Below, in pieces: positions 41,401 through 53,264 of a stretch of DNA of 64,000 bases. The translations under genes were made by a program, and so were the position numbers. Where the stretch lies: positions 9,506,395 to 9,570,394 of the forward strand of contig CM056584.1 of the NCBI GenBank assembly GCA_029721435.1, read 5' to 3'. This DNA is from Gymnothorax reevesii. Its lineage: Eukaryota; Chordata; Actinopteri; Anguilliformes; Muraenidae. A model generated the notes under the pieces. It saw only the letters and a program-made list of their open reading frames with translations. It searched no databases and had not been told where the DNA came from. Numbering within the stretch: position 1 is the first letter of the stretch; each line of letters begins with the position of its first letter.

Positions 41401-44400
41401 TCTAATGAGAGTTCTAATATCTGGTCATTTTCATACTATACGTGTCCTCTTTGATGTTAATAGGAGAACAGATGGCATTTCAGCTTAACCCTTCTTTTTT
41501 AAAATGGAAATTGAGTGATTTTAATGTTTAAATGCTAATGCTAACATGCTATTGCTAGCGATCTAATGTGAGTGCTAATACCTGGTCATTTTCATACTGT
41601 ACGTGTCCTCTATGATGAGAATATGGGATCAGATGGCATTTCAGCTTAACCCTGTTTGTGTAAAATGGAAATTGAGTGAAGTTAATGTTTAAATGCTAAT
41701 GCTAACATGCTAATCCTAGCGATCTAATGTGAGTGCTAATATCTGGTCATTTTCATACTGTACATGTCCTCTATGATGTAAATAGGAGATCAGATGGCAT
41801 TTCAGCTTTACCCTTCTTGTATAATAAAAAAATTGAGTAATGTTAATGTTTAAATGCTAAAGCTAACATGCTAATGCTAGCGATCTAATGTGAGTTCTAA
41901 TATCTGGTCATTTTCATACTGTACGTGTCCTCTATGATGTTAATAGGAGATCAGATGGCATTTCAGCTTAACCCTTCTTGTGTAAAATGGAAATTGAGTG
42001 ACATTAATGTTTTAATACTAATGCTAACATGCTAATGCTAGCGATCTAATGTGAGTGCTAATATCTGGTCATTTTCATACTGTAAGTGTCCTCTATGATG
42101 GGAGTATGGGATCAGATGGCATTTCAGCTTAACCCTGCTTGTGTAAAATGGAAATTGAGTGACGTTAATGTTTGAATACTAATGCTAACATGCTATTGCT
42201 AGCAATCTAATGTGAGTGCTAATATCTGGTCATTTTCATACTGTACGTGTCCTCTATGATGGGAGTATGGGATCAGATGGCATTTCAGCTTAACCCTGCT
42301 TGTGTAAAATAGAAATTGAGTGATGTTAATGTTTGAATGCTAATGCTAACATGCTAATGCTAGAGATCTAATGTGAGTGCTAATATCTGGTCATTTTCAT
42401 ACTGTAAGTGTCCTCTATGATGTTAGTATGAGATCAGATGGCATTTCTCCTTCACCCTTCTTGTATTATAAGCAAATTGAGTAATGTTAATGTTTCAATG
42501 CTAATGCTAACATGCTGATGCTAACATGCTAATGCTAGCAATCTAATGTGAGTGCTAATACCTGGTCATTTTCATACTGTACATGTCCTCTATGATGGGA
42601 GTATGGGATCAGATGGCATTTCAGCTTAACCCTGCTTGTGTAAAATGGAAATTGAGTAACGTTAACGTTTGAATGCTAATGCTAACATGCTAATGCTAGC
42701 TATCTAATGAGAGTTCTAATATCTGGTCATTTTCATACTATACGTGTCCTCTTTGATGTTAATAGGAGATCAGATGGCATTTCAGCTTAACCCTTCTTTT
42801 TTCAAATGGAAATTGAGTGATTTTAATGTTTGAATGCTAATGTTAACATGCTATTGCTAGCGATCTAATGTGAGTGCTAATACCTGGTCATTTTCATACT
42901 GTACGTGTCCTCTATGATGAGAATATGGGATCAGATGGCATTTCAGCTTAACCAGGTTTGTGTAAAATGGAAATTGAGTGAAGTTACTGTTTAAATGCTA
43001 ATGCTAACATGTTAATGCTAGCGATCTAATGTGAGTGCTAATATCTGGTCATTTTCATACTGTACATGTCCTCTATGATGTAAATAGGAGATCAGATGGC
43101 ATTTCAGCTTTACCCTTCTTGTATAATAAAAAAATTGAGTAATGTTAATGTTTAAATGCTAAAGCTAACATGCTAATGCTAGCGATCTAATGTGAGTTCT
43201 AATATCTGGTCATTTTCATACTGTACGTGTCCTCTATGATGTTAATAGGAGATCAGATGGCATTTCAGCTTTACCCTTCTTTTTTAAAATGGAAATTGAG
43301 TGACATTAATGGTTTAATACTAATGCTAACATGCTAATGCTAGCGATCTAATGTGAGTGCTAATATCTGGTCATTTTCATACTGTAAGTGTCCTCTATGA
43401 TGGGAGTATGGGATCAGATGGCATTTCAGCTTAACCCTGCTTGTGTAAAATGGAAATTGAGTGACGTTAATGTTTGAATACTAATGCTAACATGCTATTG
43501 CTAGCAATCTAATGTGAGTGCTAATATCTGGTCATTTTCATACTGTATGTGTCCTCTATGATGGGAGTATGGGATCAGATGGCATTTCAGCTGAACCCTG
43601 CTTGTGTAAAATAGAAATTGAGTGATGTTAATGTTTGAATGCTAATGCTAACATGCTAATGCTAGAGATCTAATGTGAGTGCTAATATCTGGTCATTTTC
43701 AAACTGTAAGTGTCCTCTATGATGTTAGTATGAGATCAGATGGCATTTCTCCTTCACCCTTCTTGTATTATAAGCAAATTGAGTAATGTTAATGTTTCAA
43801 TGCTAATGCTAACATGCTGATGCTAACATGCTAATGCTAGCAATCTAATGTGAGTGCTAATACCTGTTCATTTTCATACTGTACATGTCTTCTATGATGG
43901 GAGTATGGGATCAGATGGCATTTCAGCTTAACCCTGCTTGTGAAAAATGGAAATTGAGTGACGTTAATGTTTGAATGCTAATGCTAACATGCTAATGCTA
44001 GCGATCTAATGTGAGTGCTAATACCTGGTCATTTTCATACTGTACATGTCCTCTATGATGGGAGTATGGGATCAGATGGCTTTTCAGCTTAACCCTGCTT
44101 CTGTAAAATGGAAATTGAGTGACGTTAATGTTTGAATGCGAATGCTAACATGCTAATGCTAGCGATCTAATGTGAGTTCTAATATCTGGTCATTTTCATA
44201 CCATACGTGTCCTTTATGATGTTAATAGGAGATCAGATGGCATTTCAGCTTAACCCTGCTTGTGTACAATGGAAATTTAGTAACGTTAATGTTAAAATGC
44301 TAATGCTAACATACTAATGCTAGCGATCTAATGTGAGTGCTAATATCTGGTCATTTTCATACTACACGTGTCCTCTATGATGTTCATAGGAGATAAGATG

Positions 44401-47400
44401 GCATTTCAGCTTAACCCTTCTTGTTTAAAATGGAAATTGAGTTATGTTACTGTTTAAATGCTAATGCTAACATGCTAATGCTAGCGCTCTAATGTGAATG
44501 CTAATATGTGGTCATTTTTATACTGTACGTGTCCTCTATGATATTAATAGGAGATCAGATGGCATTTCAGCTTAACCCTGCTTGTGTAAAATGGAAATTT
44601 AGTGACGTTAATGTTTGAATGCTAATGCTAACATGCTAATGCTAGCGGTCTAATGTGAGTGCTAATATCTGGTCATTTTCATACTGTAAGTGTCCTCTAT
44701 GATGTTAGTATGAGATCAGATGACATTTCTCCTTCACCCTTCTTGTATTATAAGCAAATTGAGTAATGTTAATGTTTCAATACTAATGCTAACATGCTGA
44801 TGCTAACATGCTAATGCTAGCAATCTAATGTGAGTGCTAATACCTGTTCATTTTCATACTGTACATGTCTTCTATGATGGGAGTATGGGATCAGATGGCA
44901 TTTCAGCTTAACCCTGCTTGTGTAAAATGGAAATTGTGTGACGTTAATATTTGAATGCTAATGCTAACATGCTAATGCTAGCGATCTAATGTGAGTGCTA
45001 ATACCTGGTCATTTTCATACTGTACATGTCCTCTATGATGGGAGTATGAGATCAGATGGCTTTTCAGCTTAACCCTGCTTGTGTAAAATGGAAATTTAAT
45101 GACGTTCATGTTTGAATGCTAATGCTAACATGCTTATGCTAGCGATCTAATGTGAGTGCTAATATCTGGTCATTTTCATACTAAACGTGTCCTCTATGAT
45201 GTTAATAGGAGATCAGATGGCATTTCAGCTTAACCCTTCTTGTGTAAAATGGAAATTGAGTGATGTTAATGTTTAAATGCTAATGCTAACATGCTGATGC
45301 TAGCGCTCTAATGTGAGTGCTAATATCTGGTCATTTTCATACTGTACGTGTCCTCTATGATGGGAATATGGGATCAGATGGCATTTCAGCATCACCCTGT
45401 TTGTGTAAAATGGAAATTGAGTGACATTAATGTTTAAATGCTAATGCTAACATGCTAATGCTAGCGATCTAATGTGAGTGCTAATATCTGGTCATTTTCA
45501 TGCTGTACGTGTCCTCTATGATGTTAATAGGAGATCAGATGGCATTTCAGCTTAACCCTTCTTGTATAATAAAAAAATTGAGTAATGTTAATGTTTAAAT
45601 GCTAATGCTAACATGCTAATGCTAGCGATCTAATGTGAGTTCTAATATCTGGTCATTTTCATACTATACGTGTCCTCTATGATGTTAATAGGAGATCAGA
45701 TGGCATTTCAGCTTAACCCTTCTTTTGTAAAATGGAAATTGAGTGACATTAATGTTTTAATACTAATGCTAGCATGCTTATGCTAGCGATCTAATGTGGG
45801 TGCTAATATCTGGTCATTTTCATACTGTACGTGTCCTCTATGATGGGAGTATGGGATCAGATGGCATTTCAGCTTAACCCTGCTTGTGTAAAATGGAAAT
45901 TGAGTGACGTTAATGTTTGAATACTAATGCTAACATGCTAATGCTAGCAATCTAATGTGAGTGCTAATATCTGGTCATTTTCATACTGTACGTGTCCTCT
46001 ATGATGGGAGTATGGGATCAGATGGCATTTCAGCTTAACCCTGCTTGTGTAAAATAGAAATTAAGTGATGTTAATGTTTGAATGCTAATGCTAACATGCT
46101 AATGCTAGCGATCTAATGTGAGTTCTAATATCTGGTCATTTTCATACTGTAAGTGTCCTCTATGATGTTAGTATGAGATCAGATGGCATTTCTCCTTCAC
46201 CCTTCTTGTATTATGAGCAAATTGAGTCATGTTAATGTTTCAATGCTAATGCTAACATGCTGATGCTAACATGCTAATGCTAGCGATCTAATGTGAGTGC
46301 TAATAGTTAGTCATTTTCATACTGTACGTGTCCTCTATGATGTTAATTGGAGATCAGATGGCATTTCAGCTTAACCCTTCTTGTATAATAAAAAAATTGA
46401 GTAATGTTAATGTTTAAATGCTAATGCTAACATGCTAATGCTAGCGATCTAATGTGAGTTCTAATATCTGGTCATTTTCATACTATACGTGTCCTCTATA
46501 ATGTTAATAGGAGATCAGATGGCATTTCAGCTTAACCCTTCTTGTGTAAAATGAAAATTGAGTGACATTAATGTTTTAATACAAATGCTAACATGCTAAT
46601 GCTAGAGATCTAATGTGAGTGCTAATATCTGGTCATTTTCAAACTGTAAGTGTCCTCTATGATGTTAGTATGAGATCAGATGGCATTTCTCCTTCACCCT
46701 TCTTGTATTATAAGCAAATTGAGTAATGTTAATGTTTCAATGCTAATGCTAACATGCTGATGCTAACATGCTAATGCTAGCAATCTAATGTGAGTGCTAA
46801 TACCTGGTCATTTTCATACTGTACATGTCTTCTATGATGGGAGTATGGGATCAGACGGCATTTCAGCTTAACCTTGCTTGTGTAAAATGGAAATTGAGTG
46901 ACGTTAATGTTTAAATGCTAATGCTAACATGCTTATGCTAGTGATCTAATGTGAGTGCTAATACCTGGTCATTTTCATACTGTACATGTCCTCTATGATG
47001 GGAGTATGAGATCAGATGGCTTTTCAGCTTAACCCTGCTTGTGTAAAATGGAAATTGAGTGACGTTAATGTTTGAATGCTAATGCTAACATGCTAATGCT
47101 AGCGATCTAATGTGAGTTCTAATATCTGGTCATTTTCATACCATACATGTCCTTTATGATGTTAATAGGAGATCAGATGGCATTTCAGCTTAACCCTGCT
47201 TGTGTACAATGGAAATTTAGTGACGTTAATGTTTGAATGCTAATGCTAACATGCTAATGCTAGCGATCTAATGTGAGTGCTAATATCTGGTCATTTTCAT
47301 TCTACACGTGTCCTCTATGATGTTCATAGGAGATCAGATGGCATTTCAGCTTAACCCTTCTTGTTTAAAATGGAAATTGAGTTATGTTAATGTTTAAATG

Positions 47401-48087
47401 CTAATGCTAACATGTTAATGCTAGCGCTCTAATGTGAATGCTAATATGTGGTCATTTTTATACTGTACGTGTCCTCTATGATGTTAATAGGAGATCAGAT
47501 GGCATTTCAGCTTAACCCTGCTTGTGTAAAATGGAAATTTAGTGACGTTAATGTTTGAATGCTAATGCTATCATGCTAATGCTAGCGATCTAATGTGAGT
47601 GCTAATATCTGGTCATTTTCATACTGTAAGTGTCCTCTATGATGTTAGTATGAGATCAGATGGCATTTCTCCTTCACCCTTCTTGTATTATAAGCAAATT
47701 GAGTAATGTTAATGTTTCAATGCTAATGCTAACATGCTAATGCTAGCAATCTAATGTGAGTGCTAATACCTGGTCATTTTCATACTGTACATGTCTTCTA
47801 TGATGGGAGTATGGGATCAGATGGCATTTCAGCTTAACCCTGCTTGTGTAAAATGGAAATTGAGTGACGTTAATATTTGAATGCTAATGCTAACATGCTA
47901 ATGCTAGCGATCTAATGTGAGTGCTAATACCTGGTCATTTTCATACTGTACATGTCCTCTATGATGGGAGTATGAGATCAGATGGCTTTTCAGCTTAACC
48001 CTGCTTGTGTAAAATGGAAATTTAATGACGTTCATGTTTGAATGCTAATGCTAACATGCTAATGCTAGCGATCTAATGTGAGTGCTA
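38464..48087 (+). repeat. 9,638-bp tandem duplication, copy 2
   Basis: Matches copy 1 at an offset of 9,638 bp up to the single-base deletion of copy 1 near 30,711 and 9,639 bp after it, returning to 9,638 past the inserted base at 36,945. After about 47,736 the offset falls to 9,624 because one 14-bp core copy is missing. The match ends near 48,108, where TACTATACG faces TACTGTACG. Scattered substitutions separate the copies, for example GTGATC against GCGATC in the monomer at about 41,050. Its last part, from about 45,950, also matches the 18-monomer HOR of 50.3-62 kb, so this copy grades into the right domain. Confidence 0.87.
47719..47748 (+). repeat. Loss of the 14-bp core copy in a long-type monomer
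   Basis: The monomer has the complete context of the long subtype (TCTCCTTCACCC before it, TTTCAATGCT, and GCAATC with CTAATACCTGG after it) but only two core copies. A GCTGATG would be expected at 47,736. Its counterparts at 38,098 (copy 1), 50,004, 52,139, 55,079, 58,019 and 60,959 all have the third copy. The offset to copy 1 drops by exactly 14 bp from here on. This is direct evidence that core copy number can contract by one. Confidence 0.88.
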
Positions 48088-50324
48088 ATATCTGGTCATT
48101 TTCATACTATACGTGTCCTCTATGATGTTAATAGGAGATCAGATGGCATTTCAGCTTAACCCTTCTTGTGTAAAATGGAAATTGAGTGATGTTAATGTTT
48201 AAATGCTAATGCTAACAGGCTGATGCTAGCGCTCTAATGTGAGTGCTAATATCTGGTCATTTTCATACTGTACCTGTCCTCTATGATGGGAATATGGGAT
48301 CAGATGGCATTTCAGCATAACCCTGTTTGTGTAAAATGGAAATTGAGAGACGTTAATGTTTAAATGCTAAAGCTAACATGCTAATGCTAGCGATCTAATG
48401 TGAGTGCTTATATCTGGTCATTTTTATACTGTACGTGTCCTCTATGATGTTAATAGGAGATCAGATGGCATTTCAGCTTAACCCTTCTTGTATAATAAAA
48501 AAATTGAGTAATGTTAATGTTTAAATGCTAATGCTAACATGCTAATGCTAGCGATCTAATGTGAGTTCTAATATCTGGTCATTTTCATACTATACGTGTC
48601 CTCTATGATGTTAATAGGAGATCAGATGGCATTTCAGCTTAACCCTTCTTGTATAATAAAAAAATTGAGTAATGTTAATGTTTAAATGCTAATGCTAACA
48701 TGCTAATGCTAGCGATCTAATGTGAGTTCTAATATCTGGTCATTTTCATACTATACGTGTCCTCTATAATGTTAATAGGAGATCAGATGGCATTTCAGCT
48801 TAACCCTTCTTGTGTAAAATGAAAATTGAGTGACATTAATGTTTTAATACAAATGCTAACATGCTAATGCTAGCGATCTAATGTGAGTGCTAATATCTGG
48901 TCATTTTCATACTGTAAGTGTCCTCTATGATGTTAGTATGAGATCAGATGGCATTTCTCCTTCACCCTTCTTGTATTATAAGCAAATTGAGTAATGTTAA
49001 TGTTTCAATGCTAATGCTAACATGCTGATGCTAACATGCTAATGCTAGCAATCTAATGTGAGTGCTAATACCTGGTCATTTTCATACTGTACATGTCTTC
49101 TATGATGGGAGTATGGGATCAGACGGCATTTCAGCTTAACCTTGCTTGTGTAAAATGGAAATTGAGTGACGTTAATGTTTTAATGCTAATGCTAACATGC
49201 TAATGCTAGTGATCTAATGTGAGTGCTAATACCTGGTCATTTTCATACTGTACATGTCCTCTATGATGGGAGTATGAGATCAGATGGCTTTTCAGCTTAA
49301 CCCTGCTTGTGTAAAATGGAAATTGAGTGACGTTAATGTTTAAATGCTAATGCTAACATGCTAATGCTAGCGATCTAATGTGAGTTCTAATATCTGGTCA
49401 TTTTCATACCATACATGTCCTTTATGATGTTAATAGGAGATCAGATGGCATTTCATCTTAACCCTGCTTGTGTACAATGGAAATTTAGTGACGTTAATGT
49501 TTGAATGCTAATGCTAACATGCTAATGCTAGCGATCTAATGTGAGTGCTAATATCTGGTCATTTTCATTCTACACGTGTCCTCTATGATGTTCATAGGAG
49601 ATCAGATGGCATTTCAGCTTAACCCTTCTTGTTTAAAATGGAAATTGAGTTATGTTAATGTTTAAATGCTAATGCTAACATGTTAATGCTAGCGCTCTAA
49701 TGTGAATGCTAATATGTGGTCATTTTTATACTGTACGTGTCCTCTATGATGTTAATAGGAGATCAGATGGCATTTCAGCTTAACCCTGCTTGTGTAAAAT
49801 GGAAATTTAGTGACGTTAATGTTTGAATGCTAATGCTATCATGCTAATGCTAGCGATCTAATGTGAGTGCTAATATCTGGTCATTTTCATACTGTAAGTG
49901 TCCTCTATGATGTTAGTATGAGATCAGATGGCATTTCTCCTTCACCCTTCTTGTATTATAAGCAAATTGAGTAATGTTAATGTTTCAATGCTAATGCTAA
50001 CATGCTGATGCTAACATGCTAATGCTAGCAATCTAATGTGAGTGCTAATACCTGGTCATTTTCATACTGTACATGTCTTCTATGATGGGAGTATGGGATC
50101 AGATGGCATTTCAGCTTAACCCTGCTTGTGTAAAATGGAAATTGAGTGACGTTAATATTTGAATGCTAATGCTAACATGCTAATGCTAGCGATCTAATGT
50201 GAGTGCTAATACCTGGTCATTTTCATACTGTACATGTCCTCTATGATGGGAGTATGAGATCAGATGGCTTTTCAGCTTAACCCTGCTTGTGTAAAATGGA
50301 AATTTAATGACGTTCATGTTTGAA
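48088..50324 (+). repeat. Truncated forerunner of the 18-monomer HOR
   Basis: 48,088 to about 48,650 corresponds to 52,505-53,067 (offset 4,417 bp, sharing the marker CAGGCTGATGC at 48,216). From about 48,660 to 50,324 it corresponds to 50,795-52,459 (offset 2,135 bp = 13 x 161 + 3 x 14). Against the 18-monomer unit, five monomers (805 bp) are therefore missing near 48,650. Together with the end of the 9.6-kb copy 2 it forms a 27-monomer version (4,417 bp between the CAGGC markers at 48,216 and 52,633) that leads into the regular array. Confidence 0.78.
48481..48803 (+). repeat. Two consecutive A-tract monomers
   Basis: The A-tract block occurs twice, 161 bp apart (about 48,495 and 48,655), each followed by GTGAGTTCTAATATC and TACTATACG. 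Elsewhere in the window A-tract monomers never follow one another directly in this way. The pair sits exactly at the break where five monomers of the HOR are missing, so it is the scar of an exchange that joined two A-type monomers from different HOR positions (those near 52,910 and 50,790). Confidence 0.75.
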
Positions 50325-53264
50325 TACTAATGCTAACATGCTAATGCTAGCAATCTAATGTGAGTGCTAATATCTGGTCATTTTCATACTGTACGTGTCC
50401 TCTATGATGGGAGTATGGGATCAGATGGCATTTCAGCTTAACCCTGCTTGTGTAAAATAGAAATTAAGTGATGTTAATGTTTGAATGCTAATGCTAACAT
50501 GCTAATGCTAGCGATCTAATGTGAGTTCTAATATCTGGTCATTTTCATACTGTAAGTGTCCTCTATGATGTTAGTATAAGATCAGATGGCATTTCTCCTT
50601 CACCCTTCTTGTATTATGAGCAAATTGAGTCATGTTAATGTTTCAATGCTAATGCTAACATGCTGATGCTAACATGCTAATGCTAGCGATCTAATGTGAG
50701 TGCTAATAGTTAGTCATTTTCATACTGTACATGTCCTCTATGATGTTAATTGGAGATCAGATGGCATTTCAGCTTAACCCTTCTTGTATAATAAAAAAAT
50801 TGAGTAAAGTTAATGTTTAAATGCTAATGCTAACATGCTAATGCTAGCGATCTAATGTGAGTTCTAATATCTGGTCATTTTCATACTATACGTGTCCTCT
50901 ATAATGTTAATAGGAGATCAGATGGCATTTCAGCTTAACCCTTCTTGTGTAAAATGAAAATTGAGTGACATTAATGTTTTAATACAAATGCTAACATGCT
51001 AATGCTAGCGATCTAATGTGAGTGCTAATATCTGGTCATTTTCATACTGTAAGTGTCCTCTATGATGTTAGTATGAGATCAGATGGCATTTCTCCTTCAC
51101 CCTTCTTGTATTATAAGCAAATTGAGTAATGTTAATGTTTCAATGCTAATGCTAACATGCTGATGCTAACATGCTAATGCTAGCAATCTAATGTGAGTGC
51201 TAATACCTGGTCATTTTCATACTGTACATGTCTTCTATGATGGGAGTATGGGATCAGACGGCATTTCAGCTTAACCTTGCTTGTGTAAAATGGAAATTGA
51301 GTGAAGTTAATGTTTTAATGCTAATGCTAACATGCTAATGCTAGTGATCTAATGTGAGTGCTAATACCTGGTCATTTTCATACTGTACATGTCCTCTATG
51401 ATGGGAGTATGAGATCAGATGGCTTTTCAGCTTAACCCTGCTTGTGTAAAATGGAAATTGAGTAACGTTAATGTTTGAATGCTAATGCTAACATGCTAAT
51501 GCTAGCGATCTAATGTGAGTTCTAATATCTGGTCATTTTCATACCATACATGTCCTTTATGATGTTAATAGGAGATCAGATGGCATTTCAGCTTAACCCT
51601 GCTTGTGTACAATGGAAATTTAGTGACGTTAATGTTTGAATGCTAATGCTAACATGCTAATGCTAGCGATCTAATGTGAGTGCTAATATCTGGTCATTTT
51701 CATTCTACACGTGTCCTCTATGATGTTCATAGGAGATCAGATGGCATTTCAGCTTAACCCTTCTTGTTTAAAATGGAAATTGAGTTATGTTAATGTTTAA
51801 ATGCTAATGCTAACATGTTAATGCTAGCGCTCTAATGTGAATGCTAATATGTGGTCATTTTTATACTGTACGTGTCCTCTATGATGTTAATAGTAGATCA
51901 GATGGCATTTCAGCTTAACCCTGCTTGTGTAAAATGGAAATTTAGTGACGTTTTTGTTTGAATGCTAATGCTATCATGCTAATGCTAGCGATCTAATGTG
52001 AGTGCTAATATCTGGTCATTTTCATACTGTAAGTGTCCTCTATGATGTTAGTATGAGATCAGATGGCATTTCTCCTTCACCCTTCTTGTATTATAAGCAA
52101 ATTGAGTAATGTTAATGTTTCAATGCTAATGCTAACATGCTGATGCTAACATGCTAATGCTAGCAATCTAATGTGAGTGCTAATACCTGGTCATTTTCAT
52201 ACTGTACATGTCTTCTATGATGGGAGTATGGGATCAGATGGCATTTCAGCTTAACCCTGCTTGTGTAAAATGGAATTTGAGTGACGTTAATATTTTAATG
52301 CTAATGCTAACATGCTAATGCTAGCGATCTAATGTGAGTGCTAATACCTGGTCATTTTCATACTGTACATGTCCTCTATGATGGGAGTATGAGATCAGAT
52401 GGCTTTTCAGCTTAACCCTGCTTGTGTAAAATGGAAATTTAATGACGTTAATGTTTGAATGCTAATGCTAACATGCTAATGCTAGCGATCTAATGTGAGT
52501 GCTAATATCTGGTCATTTTCATACTATACGTGTCCTCTATGATGTTAATAGGAGATCAGATGGCATTTCAGCTTAACCCTTCTTGTGTAAAATGGAAATT
52601 GAGTGATGTTAATGTTTAAATGCTAATGCTAACAGGCTGATGCTAGCGCTCTAATGTGAGTGCTAATATCTGGTCATTTTCATACTGTACGTGTCCTCTA
52701 TGATGGGAATATGGGATCAGATGGCATTTCAGCATAACCCTGTTTGTGTAAAATGGAAATTGAGAGACGTTAATGTTTAAATGCTAAAGCTAACATGCTA
52801 ATGCTAGCGATCTAATGTGAGTGCTTATATCTGGTCATTTTTATACTGTCCGTGTCCTCTATGATGTTAATAGGAGATCAGATGGCATTTCAGCTTAACC
52901 CTTCTTGTATAATAAAAAAATTGAGTAATGTTAATGTTTAAATGCTAATGCTAACATGCTAATGCTAGCGATCTAATGTGAGTTCTAATATCTGGTCATT
53001 TTCATACTATACGTGTCCTCTATGATGTTAATAGGAGATCAGATGGCATTTCAGCTTAACCCTTCTTTTGTAAAATGGAAATTGAGTGACATTAATGTTT
53101 TAATACTAATGCTAGCATGCTAATGCTAGCGATCTAATGTGGGTGCTAATATCTGGTCATTTTCATACTGTACGTGTCCTCTATGATGGGAGTATGGGAT
53201 CAGATGGCATTTCAGCTTAACCCTGCTTGTGTAAAATGGAAATTGAGTGACGTTAATGTTTGAA
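50325..53264 (+). repeat. 18-monomer HOR, copy 1 of 4
   Basis: 2,940 bp = 18 x 161 + 3 x 14. Because 2,940 is exact across copies, marker CAGGCTGATGC recurs at 52,633, 55,573, 58,513 and 61,453. Long monomers at 50662, 51159 and 52139 are followed by the next at 53602, giving spacings of 3, 6 and 9 monomers. The left edge is at the change from AATTTAATGACGTTCATG to the TGAATACTAATGC monomer. Private changes include ACATGTCC for ACGTGTCC near 50,730, AGTAGATC near 51,893 and GACGTTTTTG near 51,949. Confidence 0.9.

Noticed and set aside
48216..48226. CAGGCTGATGC counted as a long monomer
   Set aside because: It resembles the GCTGATG marker but is followed directly by CTAGC, without the extra 14 bp. 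It is a substitution variant of a 161-bp monomer (also at 52,633, 55,573, 58,513 and 61,453).
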